A stretch of 64,000 bases of DNA from Pseudorhodobacter sp. E13 (GTDB taxonomy: Bacteria > Pseudomonadota > Alphaproteobacteria > Rhodobacterales > Rhodobacteraceae): positions 62,001 to 126,000 of the forward strand of contig NZ_RPEN01000158.1 in NCBI RefSeq assembly GCF_003991405.1. Reading direction: 5' to 3'. Under the pieces are notes generated by a model. That model did no database searches and had not been told where the DNA came from. It saw only the letters and a list, made by a program, of their open reading frames with translations. Of the stretch, positions 8,282 through 16,064 are shown one piece after another; positions within the stretch are counted from its first letter, which is position 1, and every line of letters begins with the position of its first letter. Position numbers and translations under genes: made by a program.

Positions 8282-8872
8282 TTACTCGGCGTCAGCCACC
8301 GCAATGGCGCAATCACTCGCCCCTTTATCGGCACAGGCTTTCAGCGCGGCATCCTGCGCCCCGGCCCCTTGCGCCAAGGCAAAGAACCCGGTTTTGGCCG
8401 ATGTCGCCATCGCGCGCTCCCCTTTTTTGCCGTAATCGCTGGTCAGGGCCACGGTGCCTTCGACCGACAATTGCAAGGCGCGCTGTTCCCATTTCTTCGG
8501 GCGCACAACGGCGGCGACCACACATTCCGCGCCGCCTTTGCGGGCCTTGTTGCAGCCGTCCAGTGCGGCGGCAGAGGCAGCCTCGGCGCTGTGGTGATTG
8601 GCGACCAGCATTGTCGCTTCGGATTTCAGCAATTCCTCATCGGGGGCAATCGCTACGGCGGCGTAATAGGCGTAATCCTTGACCACCTGCTGCAACAGGG
8701 CTGCATCTTCCGGCGTCTGGCCTGCGACGGGCAGCAATTCCACCTCGGCCCCTTTGGCCGAGAACATCTGCTTCACCGCCTCTTTTCCCGACAGGGGTTC
8801 GGCCCAGGCCGCCTGACCCAGACCAGAAAGAATCAGGCTTGCCCCGATCAGGGCGGTTGCTGTCTTGCGCAT
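8282..8872 (-). CDS. Small exported protein with two Cys-pair repeats
   Basis: A 196-residue protein of unknown function with a signal peptide (about 1-24, AAWA cleavage). Two similar segments each carry a cysteine pair: C107/C117 (AALDGC ... GGAEC) and C180/C188 (AALKAC ... GASDC). This spacing resembles DUF4189-type exported domains, so each repeat may hold one disulfide. The ATG at 8872 has GTGGAG upstream; a TTG two codons earlier is also possible. It is followed by a clear terminator and lies upstream of hemA on the same strand, but a separate promoter for hemA is likely. I do not assign a function. Confidence 0.72.
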   Translation of the reverse strand: MRKTATALIGASLILSGLGQAAWAEPLSGKEAVKQMFSAKGAEVELLPVAGQTPEDAALLQQVVKDYAYYAAVAIAPDEELLKSEATMLVANHHSAEAASAAALDGCNKARKGGAECVVAAVVRPKKWEQRALQLSVEGTVALTSDYGKKGERAMATSAKTGFFALAQGAGAQDAALKACADKGASDCAIAVADAE

Positions 8873-8998
8873 CTTCAAACTCCACTCAGCAGGGGCCGGA
8901 CAGGCCGGCGTTGCGCCTTTTTAACGGGTTTTGGCGGCTCTGGACAGGGGCCGCGTGGCTGATACTCTGCCCGCGAAATCACATATCGGAGAATGCCC

Positions 8999-10372
8999 AT
9001 GTCCCTTGATGCTGTCTTGTCCCGAATTGACGCGGACCTGCCGCAGGCCACTGACCGCTTGCTGGACCTGCTGCGCATCCCCTCCATCTCGACCGATCCG
9101 GCCTATAAGGCCGACTGTGACCGCGCCGCCGATTGGCTGGTGGAGGATTTGAAAGGGCTGGGTTTTGACGCCTCCAAACGCCCGACGCCGGGGCATCCGA
9201 TGGTTGTGGGCCATGTGGATGGCGCGGGGCCGCATCTGCTGTTTTACGGTCATTATGATGTGCAGCCGGTGGACCCGCTGAACCTGTGGAACCGTGACCC
9301 CTTTGATCCGCAGGTCGAAGACACCCCGGCAGGCCGGGTGATCCGGGGGCGCGGTTCGTCGGATGACAAGGGGCAATTGATGACCTTTCTGGAGGCCTGC
9401 CGCGCGTGGAAAGCCGAACATGGCACCCTGCCCTGCCGCATCACGGTGTTTCTGGAGGGGGAGGAGGAATCCGGTTCGCCCTCTCTCATCCCGTTCATGC
9501 AGGAAAACGCGGATGAGCTGCGCGCCGATGTGGCGCTGATTTGTGACACCGGGCTGTTCGAATCCAAGACCCCGGCGATTGTGACCATGCTGCGCGGGCT
9601 GCTGGGCGAAGAGCTGACGATCCACGGCCCCAACAAGGACCTGCATTCGGGCATGTATGGCGGGGTGGCGCGCAACCCGATCCGCGTGCTGTCCCGGATC
9701 ATCGCAGGGCTGCATGATGAAACCGGGCGCATCACCTTGCCCGGCTTTTACGATGGCGTGCCGGAATTGTCGGATGAGATGCGGGCGCAGTGGCAAGGCC
9801 TCGCCTTTGACCACGCGCGGTTTCTGGGCGATGTGGGCCTGTCGCTGCCTGCGGGCGAGCAGGACCGCACGCCGCTGGAAATGATCTGGTCGCGCCCGAC
9901 CTGTGAGGTGAACGGCATCTGGGGGGGCTATACCGGGGATGGGTTCAAAACCGTTCTGCCCGCGCAGGCCCATGCCAAAATCAGCTTTCGCTTGGTGGGC
10001 CAGCAAGACCCCTTTGCCATCCGCGAGGCGTTCCGCGCCTATGTGCAGGCCGCCCTGCCCGCCGATTGCACGGTGGACTTCAAAGGCCATGGCAACAGCC
10101 CGGCAGGACAGATGAGCATCGCGCATCCGGCCTTCGAGGCCTCGCGCGCGGCGCTGACCGATGAATGGGGGGTGGCGGCGGCCTATGTGGGCTGTGGTGG
10201 ATCCATCCCGATTGCGGGCTATTTCAAGACCTATCTGGATATGGATGCGATGCTGATCGGTTTTGGCAAGGATGACGATCAGATCCATTCGCCCAATGAG
10301 AAATACGATCTGGAAAGTTTTCACAAGGGAATCCGATCCTGGGCGCGGGTGTTGGAGCGTTTGACGCGGTGA
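8999..10372 (+). CDS. M20-family metallodipeptidase
   Basis: A 457-residue cytoplasmic dinuclear-zinc peptidase of the M20/PepV-carnosinase type. Metal and catalytic motifs are present: GHYDVQPVD (first zinc His and catalytic Asp), GRGSSDDKG (bridging Asp), EGEEESGS (catalytic Glu and zinc Glu) and the late HSPNE His. A dimerisation lid sits between about residues 185 and 310. There are two candidate ATGs, at 8993 and 8999. CGGAG at 8986-8990 is well spaced only for 8999, so I chose that. It probably hydrolyses dipeptides or related amides. It stands alone and is followed by an unusual hairpin array. Confidence 0.92.
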   Translation: MSLDAVLSRIDADLPQATDRLLDLLRIPSISTDPAYKADCDRAADWLVEDLKGLGFDASKRPTPGHPMVVGHVDGAGPHLLFYGHYDVQPVDPLNLWNRDPFDPQVEDTPAGRVIRGRGSSDDKGQLMTFLEACRAWKAEHGTLPCRITVFLEGEEESGSPSLIPFMQENADELRADVALICDTGLFESKTPAIVTMLRGLLGEELTIHGPNKDLHSGMYGGVARNPIRVLSRIIAGLHDETGRITLPGFYDGVPELSDEMRAQWQGLAFDHARFLGDVGLSLPAGEQDRTPLEMIWSRPTCEVNGIWGGYTGDGFKTVLPAQAHAKISFRLVGQQDPFAIREAFRAYVQAALPADCTVDFKGHGNSPAGQMSIAHPAFEASRAALTDEWGVAAAYVGCGGSIPIAGYFKTYLDMDAMLIGFGKDDDQIHSPNEKYDLESFHKGIRSWARVLERLTR

Positions 10373-10388
10373 CCGGGGGTCTTGGATA

Positions 10389-10488
10389 AAACCAAAGGCC
10401 GGGGGGCCGGCCCCCCCGAAGTAAACCAAAAGCCGGGGGGCCAGCCCCCCGGACCAAGCCAAAAGCCGGGGGGCCAGCCCCCCGGACC
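10389..10488 (+). repeat. Three tandem 33-34 bp hairpin units
   Basis: The units are at 10389-10422, 10423-10455 and 10456-10488. Each begins AAACC or AAGCC followed by an A-run, then a near-perfect palindrome; units 2 and 3 contain CCGGGGGGC-CA-GCCCCCCGG. On the minus strand each hairpin is followed by CTTTTGG. The array ends in the CCCCCCGGGA linker and the A-rich box at 10495-10516. Confidence 0.85.
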
Positions 10489-10494
10489 CCCCGG

Positions 10495-10516
10495 GATATT
10501 TGGACCGAAAAGAAAG
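10495..10516 (+). repeat. Dispersed intergenic element, copy 2 (A-rich box)
   Basis: GATATTT followed by GGACCGAAAAGAAAG. One base differs from copy 1 over the shared part. It lies directly upstream of the GNAT gene, and its AAAGAGGA tail supplies that gene's ribosome binding site. Confidence 0.75.
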
Positions 10517-10523
10517 AGGAACG

Positions 10524-10967
10524 ATGGCCGTTACCATTCGAGATATTCTGCCCGAAGATGAGGCGGTTTGGCGCGGGCTTTGGGCGCAGTATCTGGCCTT
10601 TTACGAGGTGGATCTGGCCCCCGAGATTACCAATCAGACCTGGGCGCGGATTGTGAACCCATCAGCCGTGTTGCAAGGGCGCGCGGCAGAGATGGGGGGC
10701 GAGATGGTGGGGTTTGCGCTGTATCACACGCATTTGTCGACTTGGGCTGCCGGGGCCGATTGTTATCTGGAGGATCTGTTTCTGTCCGAGGCCGCGCGGG
10801 GCAAAGGCGCGGGGCGGGCCTTGATGGATGATCTGATCGCGATTTGTCGCACCAAAGGATATGGTCGGCTGTATTGGCACACGGATGCGGGCAACAGCCG
10901 CGCGCGCAAGCTTTATGACAGCTATACCGCCACGGACGGGCATCTGCGCTATCGGATCAAGCTGTGA
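10524..10967 (+). CDS. GNAT-family N-acetyltransferase
   Basis: A 147-residue acetyltransferase with the acetyl-CoA binding segment LSEAARGKGAGRALM (motif A, about residues 91-105) and a C-terminal YWHTDAGNSRARKLYDSY stretch typical of motif B. The acceptor substrate is unknown. The ATG at 10524 follows AAAGAGGA at 10512-10519. The ribosome binding site is formed by the end of a dispersed intergenic repeat, which is unusual. A terminator-like hairpin follows the gene. Confidence 0.88.
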   Translation: MAVTIRDILPEDEAVWRGLWAQYLAFYEVDLAPEITNQTWARIVNPSAVLQGRAAEMGGEMVGFALYHTHLSTWAAGADCYLEDLFLSEAARGKGAGRALMDDLIAICRTKGYGRLYWHTDAGNSRARKLYDSYTATDGHLRYRIKL

Positions 10968-11005
10968 CGAGGCGATCGCCGCCCGTTGCTTGACCCTGCA
11001 TTTGG

Positions 11006-11029
11006 CCGGGCGAATTCTGTGCCCGGTTT
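11006..11029 (+). terminator. Probable terminator after GNAT gene
   Basis: The stem CCGGGC / GCCCGG has a nine-base loop and is followed by TTTG. It lies 38 bases after the stop codon. The short T-run makes it moderate. Confidence 0.55.
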
Positions 11030-11062
11030 GACCCATATCAACGCCGCCTCTGCAATCATCAT

Positions 11063-11082
11063 ATATTCTTAGTTTTGAATAT
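11063..11082. promoter_or_regulatory. SqrR/BigR-type operator upstream of sqr
   Basis: ATATTC, eight-base spacer ttagtttt, GAATAT. It contains an exact ATTC-N8-GAAT, the site described for SqrR of Rhodobacter capsulatus, and lies 20 bases upstream of the sqr ATG. A SqrR-like protein is encoded at 43744-44103. Confidence 0.75.
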
Positions 11083-11102
11083 GGTATTTCGGAGGAAAAA
11101 TC

Positions 11103-12413
11103 ATGGGCAAGCTAAGGGCGAACCGCCGGCAGTTTTTCGGGTTGGCGGCGGCAGGGGTTGCGGCGGGGGCTATGTCGCAGGCAGGGCCGGCGCAGGCGCA
11201 GGTGGCGACCAAGGCGCGGATTGTCATCATCGGGGCCGGTGCGGGTGGCACGGCACTGGCAAACCGCTTGGTCGCGCGGTTGTCCGGGGCGCAGATCACC
11301 CTGCTTGATCCGCGGGCAGAGCATTTGTATCAGCCCGGCCTGTCGCTGGTGGCTGCCGGGTTGAAACCGGCGGATTATGTGATTTCCAAAACCACGGATT
11401 GGTTGCCCGACGGGGTAACGTTGATAGCCGAGGCGGCTGCCGCGATTGACCCGGAGGCGAAAACCGTGGCCACGGCCGGCGGGCAAAGCCTGCCCTATGA
11501 TTTCCTTGTCCTCGCCCCCGGCCTTGTGCTGGACCATGACGCGATTGAAGGGTTTTCGCTGGATATGGTGGGCAAGAACGGCATCGGCGCGCTTTATGCC
11601 GGGCCACAATATGCTGCCGCGACCTGGGCTGCCGCCAAGACCTATACCGAGACGGGGGGTGTCGGGCTGTTCACCCGCCCCGCGACCGAGATGAAATGTG
11701 CGGGCGCGCCGCTCAAGCACACATTCCTGATTGAGGATATCGCCCGCAGTGCAGGCACGCGCGGTAAGCTGGACGTGCAATATATGGCCAATAATGATGC
11801 GCTGTTCGGGGTGCCGATTGTGTCGGAAAAGGTGCGGATGCTGTTTGGTGACCGGGGCATCACACCGAATTATGCGCATGTGCTGCGCGCCTTGGATGCA
11901 GGTGCCAAGACAGCCACCTTTGATACACCCACCGGCCCCGTGACCCGCGATTATGATTATATCCACGTCATCCCCCCTCAGCGCGCGCCAGAGGTGATCC
12001 GCCAATCGGGGCTGAGTTGGGCCGATAAATGGACAGATCAGGGCTGGGTGGAATGTGACAAGGCCAGCCTGCGCCACCTGCGCTATCCCGAAATCTGGGC
12101 GCTGGGCGATGTGGCGGGTGTGCCCAAGGGCAAAACCGCCGCCTCGGTCAAATGGCAGGTGCCGGTGGTGGAGGATGGTTTGATCGCGGCCATCACCGGG
12201 GCAGAACCAACGCAGAGCTATAACGGCTATACCTCTTGCCCGATGATCACCCGTGTCGGGCGCGCGATGTTGGTGGAGTTTGACTATAACAACAACCTCA
12301 CCCCGTCTTTCCCCGGCATCATCGCCCCGCTGGAGGAGTTGTGGATCAGTTGGCTGATGAAGGAAGTTGCCTTGAAACCCACTTATAACGCCATGCTGCG
12401 TGGCCGCGCCTGA
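11103..12413 (+). CDS. sqr: Sulfide:quinone oxidoreductase, type II-like
   Basis: A flavoprotein that oxidises sulfide and passes electrons to quinone, producing sulfane sulfur. The 436-residue protein starts with a Tat-like signal (NRRQFFGLAAAG), then an FAD Rossmann motif GAGAGG (about 44-49). The two redox cysteines fit human-type SQR: C199 in KCAGAPLK and C379 in YTSCP, while the third cysteine of type I enzymes has no clear equivalent. An ALGDVAG FAD motif is near 333. GGAGG precedes the ATG. A SqrR-type operator lies immediately upstream and a DUF5368-like gene follows 12 bases later. A flavocytochrome-c subunit is less likely. Confidence 0.9.
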   Translation: MGKLRANRRQFFGLAAAGVAAGAMSQAGPAQAQVATKARIVIIGAGAGGTALANRLVARLSGAQITLLDPRAEHLYQPGLSLVAAGLKPADYVISKTTDWLPDGVTLIAEAAAAIDPEAKTVATAGGQSLPYDFLVLAPGLVLDHDAIEGFSLDMVGKNGIGALYAGPQYAAATWAAAKTYTETGGVGLFTRPATEMKCAGAPLKHTFLIEDIARSAGTRGKLDVQYMANNDALFGVPIVSEKVRMLFGDRGITPNYAHVLRALDAGAKTATFDTPTGPVTRDYDYIHVIPPQRAPEVIRQSGLSWADKWTDQGWVECDKASLRHLRYPEIWALGDVAGVPKGKTAASVKWQVPVVEDGLIAAITGAEPTQSYNGYTSCPMITRVGRAMLVEFDYNNNLTPSFPGIIAPLEELWISWLMKEVALKPTYNAMLRGRA

Positions 12414-12425
12414 AGGAGGCAAGAC

Positions 12426-12779
12426 ATGAAAGACCTGACATTCGGTATGCTTTTGGCCGTGTTTGAAGAAATCTTTGGCGCCGGGCTGTTCTGGGCGATG
12501 GTGATCGCTGCGGTTTTGGTCACAGTGGCTTATCTTTATGTGTTGATCCGCGATCGCAGCGTGTCTTGGCGCAAGTTTCTGCTGGCGCAACTGTCGATGC
12601 CCTTTGGCGCGGTGGCGGCGGTGTGGTTTGTGCTGGCGGTGACACATTCCAAGCTTGGCAATCTTGGCGGCCCGATTGATGTGATCGTGTTTCTGGGCAT
12701 TGCGGTGGCGGGGGCCGTGGGCACGGCGATTCTGGTCTATACCGCGCAATCCTTGCTGCGCCGCCACAGCGCCGCGTAA
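12426..12779 (+). CDS. DUF5368-like membrane protein downstream of sqr
   Basis: A 117-residue protein with three predicted membrane helices (about 19-42, 53-72 and 83-107). It lies 12 bases after sqr with GGAGG at 12415-12419, so it is very likely co-transcribed and under the same sulfide control. It resembles the small membrane proteins found beside sqr in Rhodobacteraceae (DUF5368), but its function is unknown. It could help anchor SQR or move sulfur species; that is speculation. A strong terminator follows. Confidence 0.8.
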   Translation: MKDLTFGMLLAVFEEIFGAGLFWAMVIAAVLVTVAYLYVLIRDRSVSWRKFLLAQLSMPFGAVAAVWFVLAVTHSKLGNLGGPIDVIVFLGIAVAGAVGTAILVYTAQSLLRRHSAA

Positions 12780-12813
12780 TCTGGCTGCACAGCGCAAAGG
12801 CCAAAATGGCCCG

Positions 12814-12846
12814 AAGCCTGCCCCTGTAATACGGAGCAGGCTTTTT
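12814..12846 (+). terminator. Intrinsic terminator of the sqr operon
   Basis: The stem AAGCCTGC / GCAGGCTT has a 14-base loop and is followed by a T5 run (12842-12846). It lies 34 bases after the DUF5368-like stop. Confidence 0.85.
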
Positions 12847-12898
12847 CATGCCGCGCGCTGCGCAGAACGCCTGTGATCCAAGGAAGAAAGGGGAAAAA

Positions 12899-12975
12899 TG
12901 GCGCGGTTGACGGGGCTCGAACCCGCGACCCCCGGCGTGACAGGCCGGTACTCTAACCAACTGAGCTACAACCGC
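12899..12975 (-). tRNA. tRNA-Asp (GTC), copy 1
   Basis: A 77-base cloverleaf with encoded CCA. The acceptor stem is GCGGTTG / CAACCGC, the D-arm has AGTTGGTTAGA, the anticodon loop reads CTGTCAC with anticodon GTC, and the T-loop is TTCGAGC. Identical over all 77 bases to the copy at 13008-13084. Confidence 0.98.
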
Positions 12976-12984
12976 GCATTTTTT

Positions 12985-13112
12985 CATGTTCGGGGCGGGC
13001 GGATGGCTGGCGCGGTTGACGGGGCTCGAACCCGCGACCCCCGGCGTGACAGGCCGGTACTCTAACCAACTGAGCTACAACCGCATAAGCCATCCGGGCC
13101 CGCCCGAACATG
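12985..13112. repeat. Long inverted repeat flanking tRNA-Asp copy 2
   Basis: The left arm 12985-13008 (CATGTTCGGGG...GGATGGCT) pairs with the right arm 13088-13112 (AGCCATCC...CCGAACATG), with only small internal mismatches. The tRNA lies in the loop. The precursor could fold into a stalk bracketing the tRNA, as seen around rRNA genes. Confidence 0.7.
13008..13084 (-). tRNA. tRNA-Asp (GTC), copy 2
   Basis: Same 77-base sequence as the copy at 12899-12975, anticodon GTC with encoded CCA. It is the promoter-proximal member of a minus-strand pair separated by 32 bases. Confidence 0.98.
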
Positions 13113-13128
13113 TGGGGGTATTACGGAA

Positions 13129-13152
13129 GCCCGCGCACGGCGTCAAGCGGGC
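13129..13152 (-). terminator. Weak hairpin after pirin gene
   Basis: GCCCGC / GCGGGC with a 12-base loop, 13 bases after the pirin stop. The T-rich tail is poor, so function is uncertain. Confidence 0.3.
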
Positions 13153-13164
13153 ATTATGGTTTTT

Positions 13165-14097
13165 TCACCGCTCTGGCGCAGGAATAAATTCCTGGTCATC
13201 GCCGGGTGGCAGTTGAAAGCGGCCATGCGCCCAATCGCCCGCGCGCCATGCCTCTTTCGCGGCATCTATCTTGTCGCGGCTGGAGGCCACGAAATTCCAC
13301 CAGATATGGCGCGGCCCGCCCATCGTCGCCCCGCCCAGCAGCATCAGCCGCGCGCCCTGCTCGCCTGCGCGCAGCGAAATCCGGTCGCCGGGGCGAAACA
13401 CCAGCATCCGGCCCTCGGTATGGGTTTCGCCGCCCACCGTCACCGCGCCTTGCAACACATAGGCGCCACGGTCCTCATGGTTATCGGGCAGCGGAATCGC
13501 TGCACCCGGTTGCAGGATGGCATCGGCATAAAACACCTCGGACAGCATCGGAATCGGTGCACGCGCGCCCCAGGCATCACCCAAAATCAAGCGCAGCTCT
13601 TTGCCCTCCCCCTCCAGCACCGGCAGGTCGGCCTTGGGGGAATGGACGAAATCGGCAGGGTCTTCCTCATGCGCCTCGGGCAGCGCGAGCCATGTCTGCA
13701 AGCCAAACAGCGGCCCGGCAGGCCCCGGCCCATCCATCCGTTCGGAATGGGTGATGCCATTGCCCGCCAGCATCCAGTTCACCGCCCCCGGTTCGATCCA
13801 TTGATCGGTGCCCAGACTGTCCCGGTGGTGGATGCGCCCTTGCATCAGATAGGTCACCGTTCCAAGCCCGATATGCGGATGCGGGCGCACGTCTATACCT
13901 TTGCTTGTCAGAAATTCGGTCGGGCCGAAATGATCGAAAAAGATGAACGGCCCCAGCATTTGCCGCTTGTTGGACGGCAGCGCGCGGCGCACCTCAAACC
14001 CGCCCAGATCGCGGGCGCGCGGGATGATGATGGCGTCAATGGCATCAACCGCATCACCAACCGGGATATCGGGGTCCAGCGCGGGGTTCCAACTCAT
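13165..14097 (-). CDS. Pirin-family cupin protein
   Basis: A 310-residue bicupin. The N-terminal cupin carries the metal ligands of pirins: RPHPHIGL (two His), HRDS and HSER (about residues 50-105). The second cupin holds EDRGAYVLQG. Some bacterial pirins act as quercetin dioxygenases or redox-responsive regulators; the actual role here is unknown. The ATG at 14097 follows a perfect AGGAGG. A single gene between tRNA genes. Confidence 0.92.
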   Translation of the reverse strand: MSWNPALDPDIPVGDAVDAIDAIIIPRARDLGGFEVRRALPSNKRQMLGPFIFFDHFGPTEFLTSKGIDVRPHPHIGLGTVTYLMQGRIHHRDSLGTDQWIEPGAVNWMLAGNGITHSERMDGPGPAGPLFGLQTWLALPEAHEEDPADFVHSPKADLPVLEGEGKELRLILGDAWGARAPIPMLSEVFYADAILQPGAAIPLPDNHEDRGAYVLQGAVTVGGETHTEGRMLVFRPGDRISLRAGEQGARLMLLGGATMGGPRHIWWNFVASSRDKIDAAKEAWRAGDWAHGRFQLPPGDDQEFIPAPER

Positions 14098-14204
14098 GTT
14101 CCAAGCCTCCTGTGTCAGGGTTGGCTTGAACATAGGGCGAAACGGGGCGGCACAAAACGCAAACAGCCGCAGGGGGTCTGTGCGCAGATGATCAAAAGGG
14201 GGGA

Positions 14205-14280
<76 letters not shown>

Positions 14281-14409
14281 GTTGGCGGCTGAATAGCCGA
14301 TACGTTTGCGGGCTTCAAGGGGGTTTTCTTGCCCATCGACGCATTGCGCCGGGTCGGGCCTGCGGGTAGTTTGCAGACCAAGGCAGCCAGAGGCAGGACA
14401 AAGACAAAA

Positions 14410-15357
14410 ATGGTGCAACGAATATTGGTGATTGGCACCGGGTCCATCGGTCGCCGCCATGCCGAAAATTTTCGTGCTTTGGGGGCCGAGGTGACGGCAA
14501 TCGGCTGGCGCGCCACCTCTGTTGAAGGGGTAGAGACGGCGCTGGCGGGCAGCCGGTTTGACGGAATGGTCATCGCCACGGAAACACAGATTCGCCTGCC
14601 GCTGATCGTGGCGGCGGCCAAGGCCGATGTGCCGATCTATGTCGAAAAGCCGCTGGCCTTTTGCAGCAACGACCTGAATGCCTGCCTTGCCGCCGCAGCC
14701 CCGATTGCCGCGCGGTCGATGCTGGGCCTGATGATGCGCTATCACCCGGCCTTTCGCGATCTGGCGCAGGCGGACCTGTCCGACAGCTATCACTTCAGCT
14801 TTGCCATCGGCCATGATGTGACGCAATGGCGCGAGAATTGGCGCTTTTCCGACAGCTACGCCGCCAAGCCCCAAGGCGGCGGCGTGCTGCTGGACCTGTG
14901 CCACGAGCTGGACATGGCCGCCTGTCTGTTCCCCGGCCTGCGGGTGGAATCGGTGCATTCGCATGGCCATACCGCCTATCCCGGTGTGGATATGGCCAGC
15001 CGGATCGCCTTGGCCTCGGGTCAGGTGACGGGATGTGTGGCGATGGATTACCTTGCCCCCCGCCTGATCCGGCAGGCACAGATCAACGGCACAAAGGCCA
15101 GCCGCAGCTATGATTTTGCCGCGCAAACCTATCGCATCGCACAGGGGCAAGCCGTGGAAACCCCGCATCTGCCATTGGAACGCAATGAGATGTTCATGGC
15201 CGCCGCCAGCGATTTTCTGGCCCTGATCGCAGGCAAACCCCTGCGCGGGATCGAACATTTCCCCCGGCTTGACCGGGTCGGCGAAAGCTGCCGGCTGACG
15301 GCGCAGGCTTGGGAACAGCGCCGATTCATCGGCACCATCACAAAGGACATTCCATGA
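14410..15357 (+). CDS. Gfo/Idh/MocA-family oxidoreductase of the nonulosonate locus
   Basis: A 315-residue NAD(P)-dependent sugar oxidoreductase. The N-terminal Rossmann motif is GTGSIGRRHAENF (about 9-21), followed by the family signature YVEKPLAF (about 79-86) and a C-terminal dehydrogenase-like sheet. Related Gfo/Idh proteins (PtmF type) accompany legionaminic acid genes in Campylobacter. Its stop overlaps the start of the CMP-sugar synthetase gene (ATGA), so translation is coupled. The ATG at 14410 follows an A-rich leader. The substrate is inferred to be an amino-sugar intermediate from context only. Confidence 0.82.
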   Translation: MVQRILVIGTGSIGRRHAENFRALGAEVTAIGWRATSVEGVETALAGSRFDGMVIATETQIRLPLIVAAAKADVPIYVEKPLAFCSNDLNACLAAAAPIAARSMLGLMMRYHPAFRDLAQADLSDSYHFSFAIGHDVTQWRENWRFSDSYAAKPQGGGVLLDLCHELDMAACLFPGLRVESVHSHGHTAYPGVDMASRIALASGQVTGCVAMDYLAPRLIRQAQINGTKASRSYDFAAQTYRIAQGQAVETPHLPLERNEMFMAAASDFLALIAGKPLRGIEHFPRLDRVGESCRLTAQAWEQRRFIGTITKDIP

Positions 15358-16064
15358 TCTTGGGACATATCGGCGCGCGCAAAGGCTCCAAAGGGGTGCC
15401 GGGCAAGAATTTCCGCGACCTCTGCGGCAAACCGCTGATTGACTGGTCGCTGGACCAGCTTTTCGCCTGCCCGCAGGTGGATGCGGTAGTGGTGTCCACC
15501 GATGATGAGGCGATCTATGCCCATGCGGTCGCCAAGGGCGCGCTGCCCATCGGCTTGCGCCCGGCGCATCTGGCCACCGATACGGCGGGCAAATGGGGCG
15601 TGTGGCAACACGCGCTGGAGGTGTCGGAGCCGCTGATGTCCGGCCCCGTCACCGCTTTTCTGGACCTTGATTGCACCTCGCCCCTGCGCCACGCCGCCGA
15701 TATTCCCGCCGCGCTGGACCTGTTTGCGGCGCAACGCCCCGATATGGTGATGTCGTGCTGCGAGGCGCGCAAGAACCCCTATTTCAACCTTGTCGAACCC
15801 GATGCCAGCGGCGCGCTGCATGTCTCCAAGCCGCTGCCCGGCGGTGTGGTGGCGCGCCAACAGGCCCCGGTGGTGTATGAACATGCCGCCTCCACCTATG
15901 TCGTGGCCCCCGATTACCTGCGCCGCGCCAAAAGCCTGTATGAAGGCCGCGTGATCCCCTATCTGATGCCCGCCGAACGCTGTGTGGATATCGACAGCCC
16001 CTTTGATTTCAAACTGGTGGAATTTCTGATGAAATCCCATCTTGAGGAGACGACCCATGGATAA
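15354..16064 (+). CDS. CMP-nonulosonate cytidylyltransferase (NeuA/PtmB-like)
   Basis: Activates a sialic-acid-type sugar with CTP to give the CMP-sugar donor. The 236-residue single-domain protein has the nucleotide-binding loop ARKGSKGVPGKN (about 8-19), the STDDE segment and a DLDCTSPLR motif matching the metal-binding region of acylneuraminate cytidylyltransferases. It lacks the C-terminal esterase domain of some NeuA proteins. Its start overlaps the upstream Gfo/Idh stop and its end overlaps the SDR start, so the three form a tight operon. Neu5Ac versus legionaminic acid specificity cannot be read from sequence. Confidence 0.88.
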   Translation: MILGHIGARKGSKGVPGKNFRDLCGKPLIDWSLDQLFACPQVDAVVVSTDDEAIYAHAVAKGALPIGLRPAHLATDTAGKWGVWQHALEVSEPLMSGPVTAFLDLDCTSPLRHAADIPAALDLFAAQRPDMVMSCCEARKNPYFNLVEPDASGALHVSKPLPGGVVARQQAPVVYEHAASTYVVAPDYLRRAKSLYEGRVIPYLMPAERCVDIDSPFDFKLVEFLMKSHLEETTHG

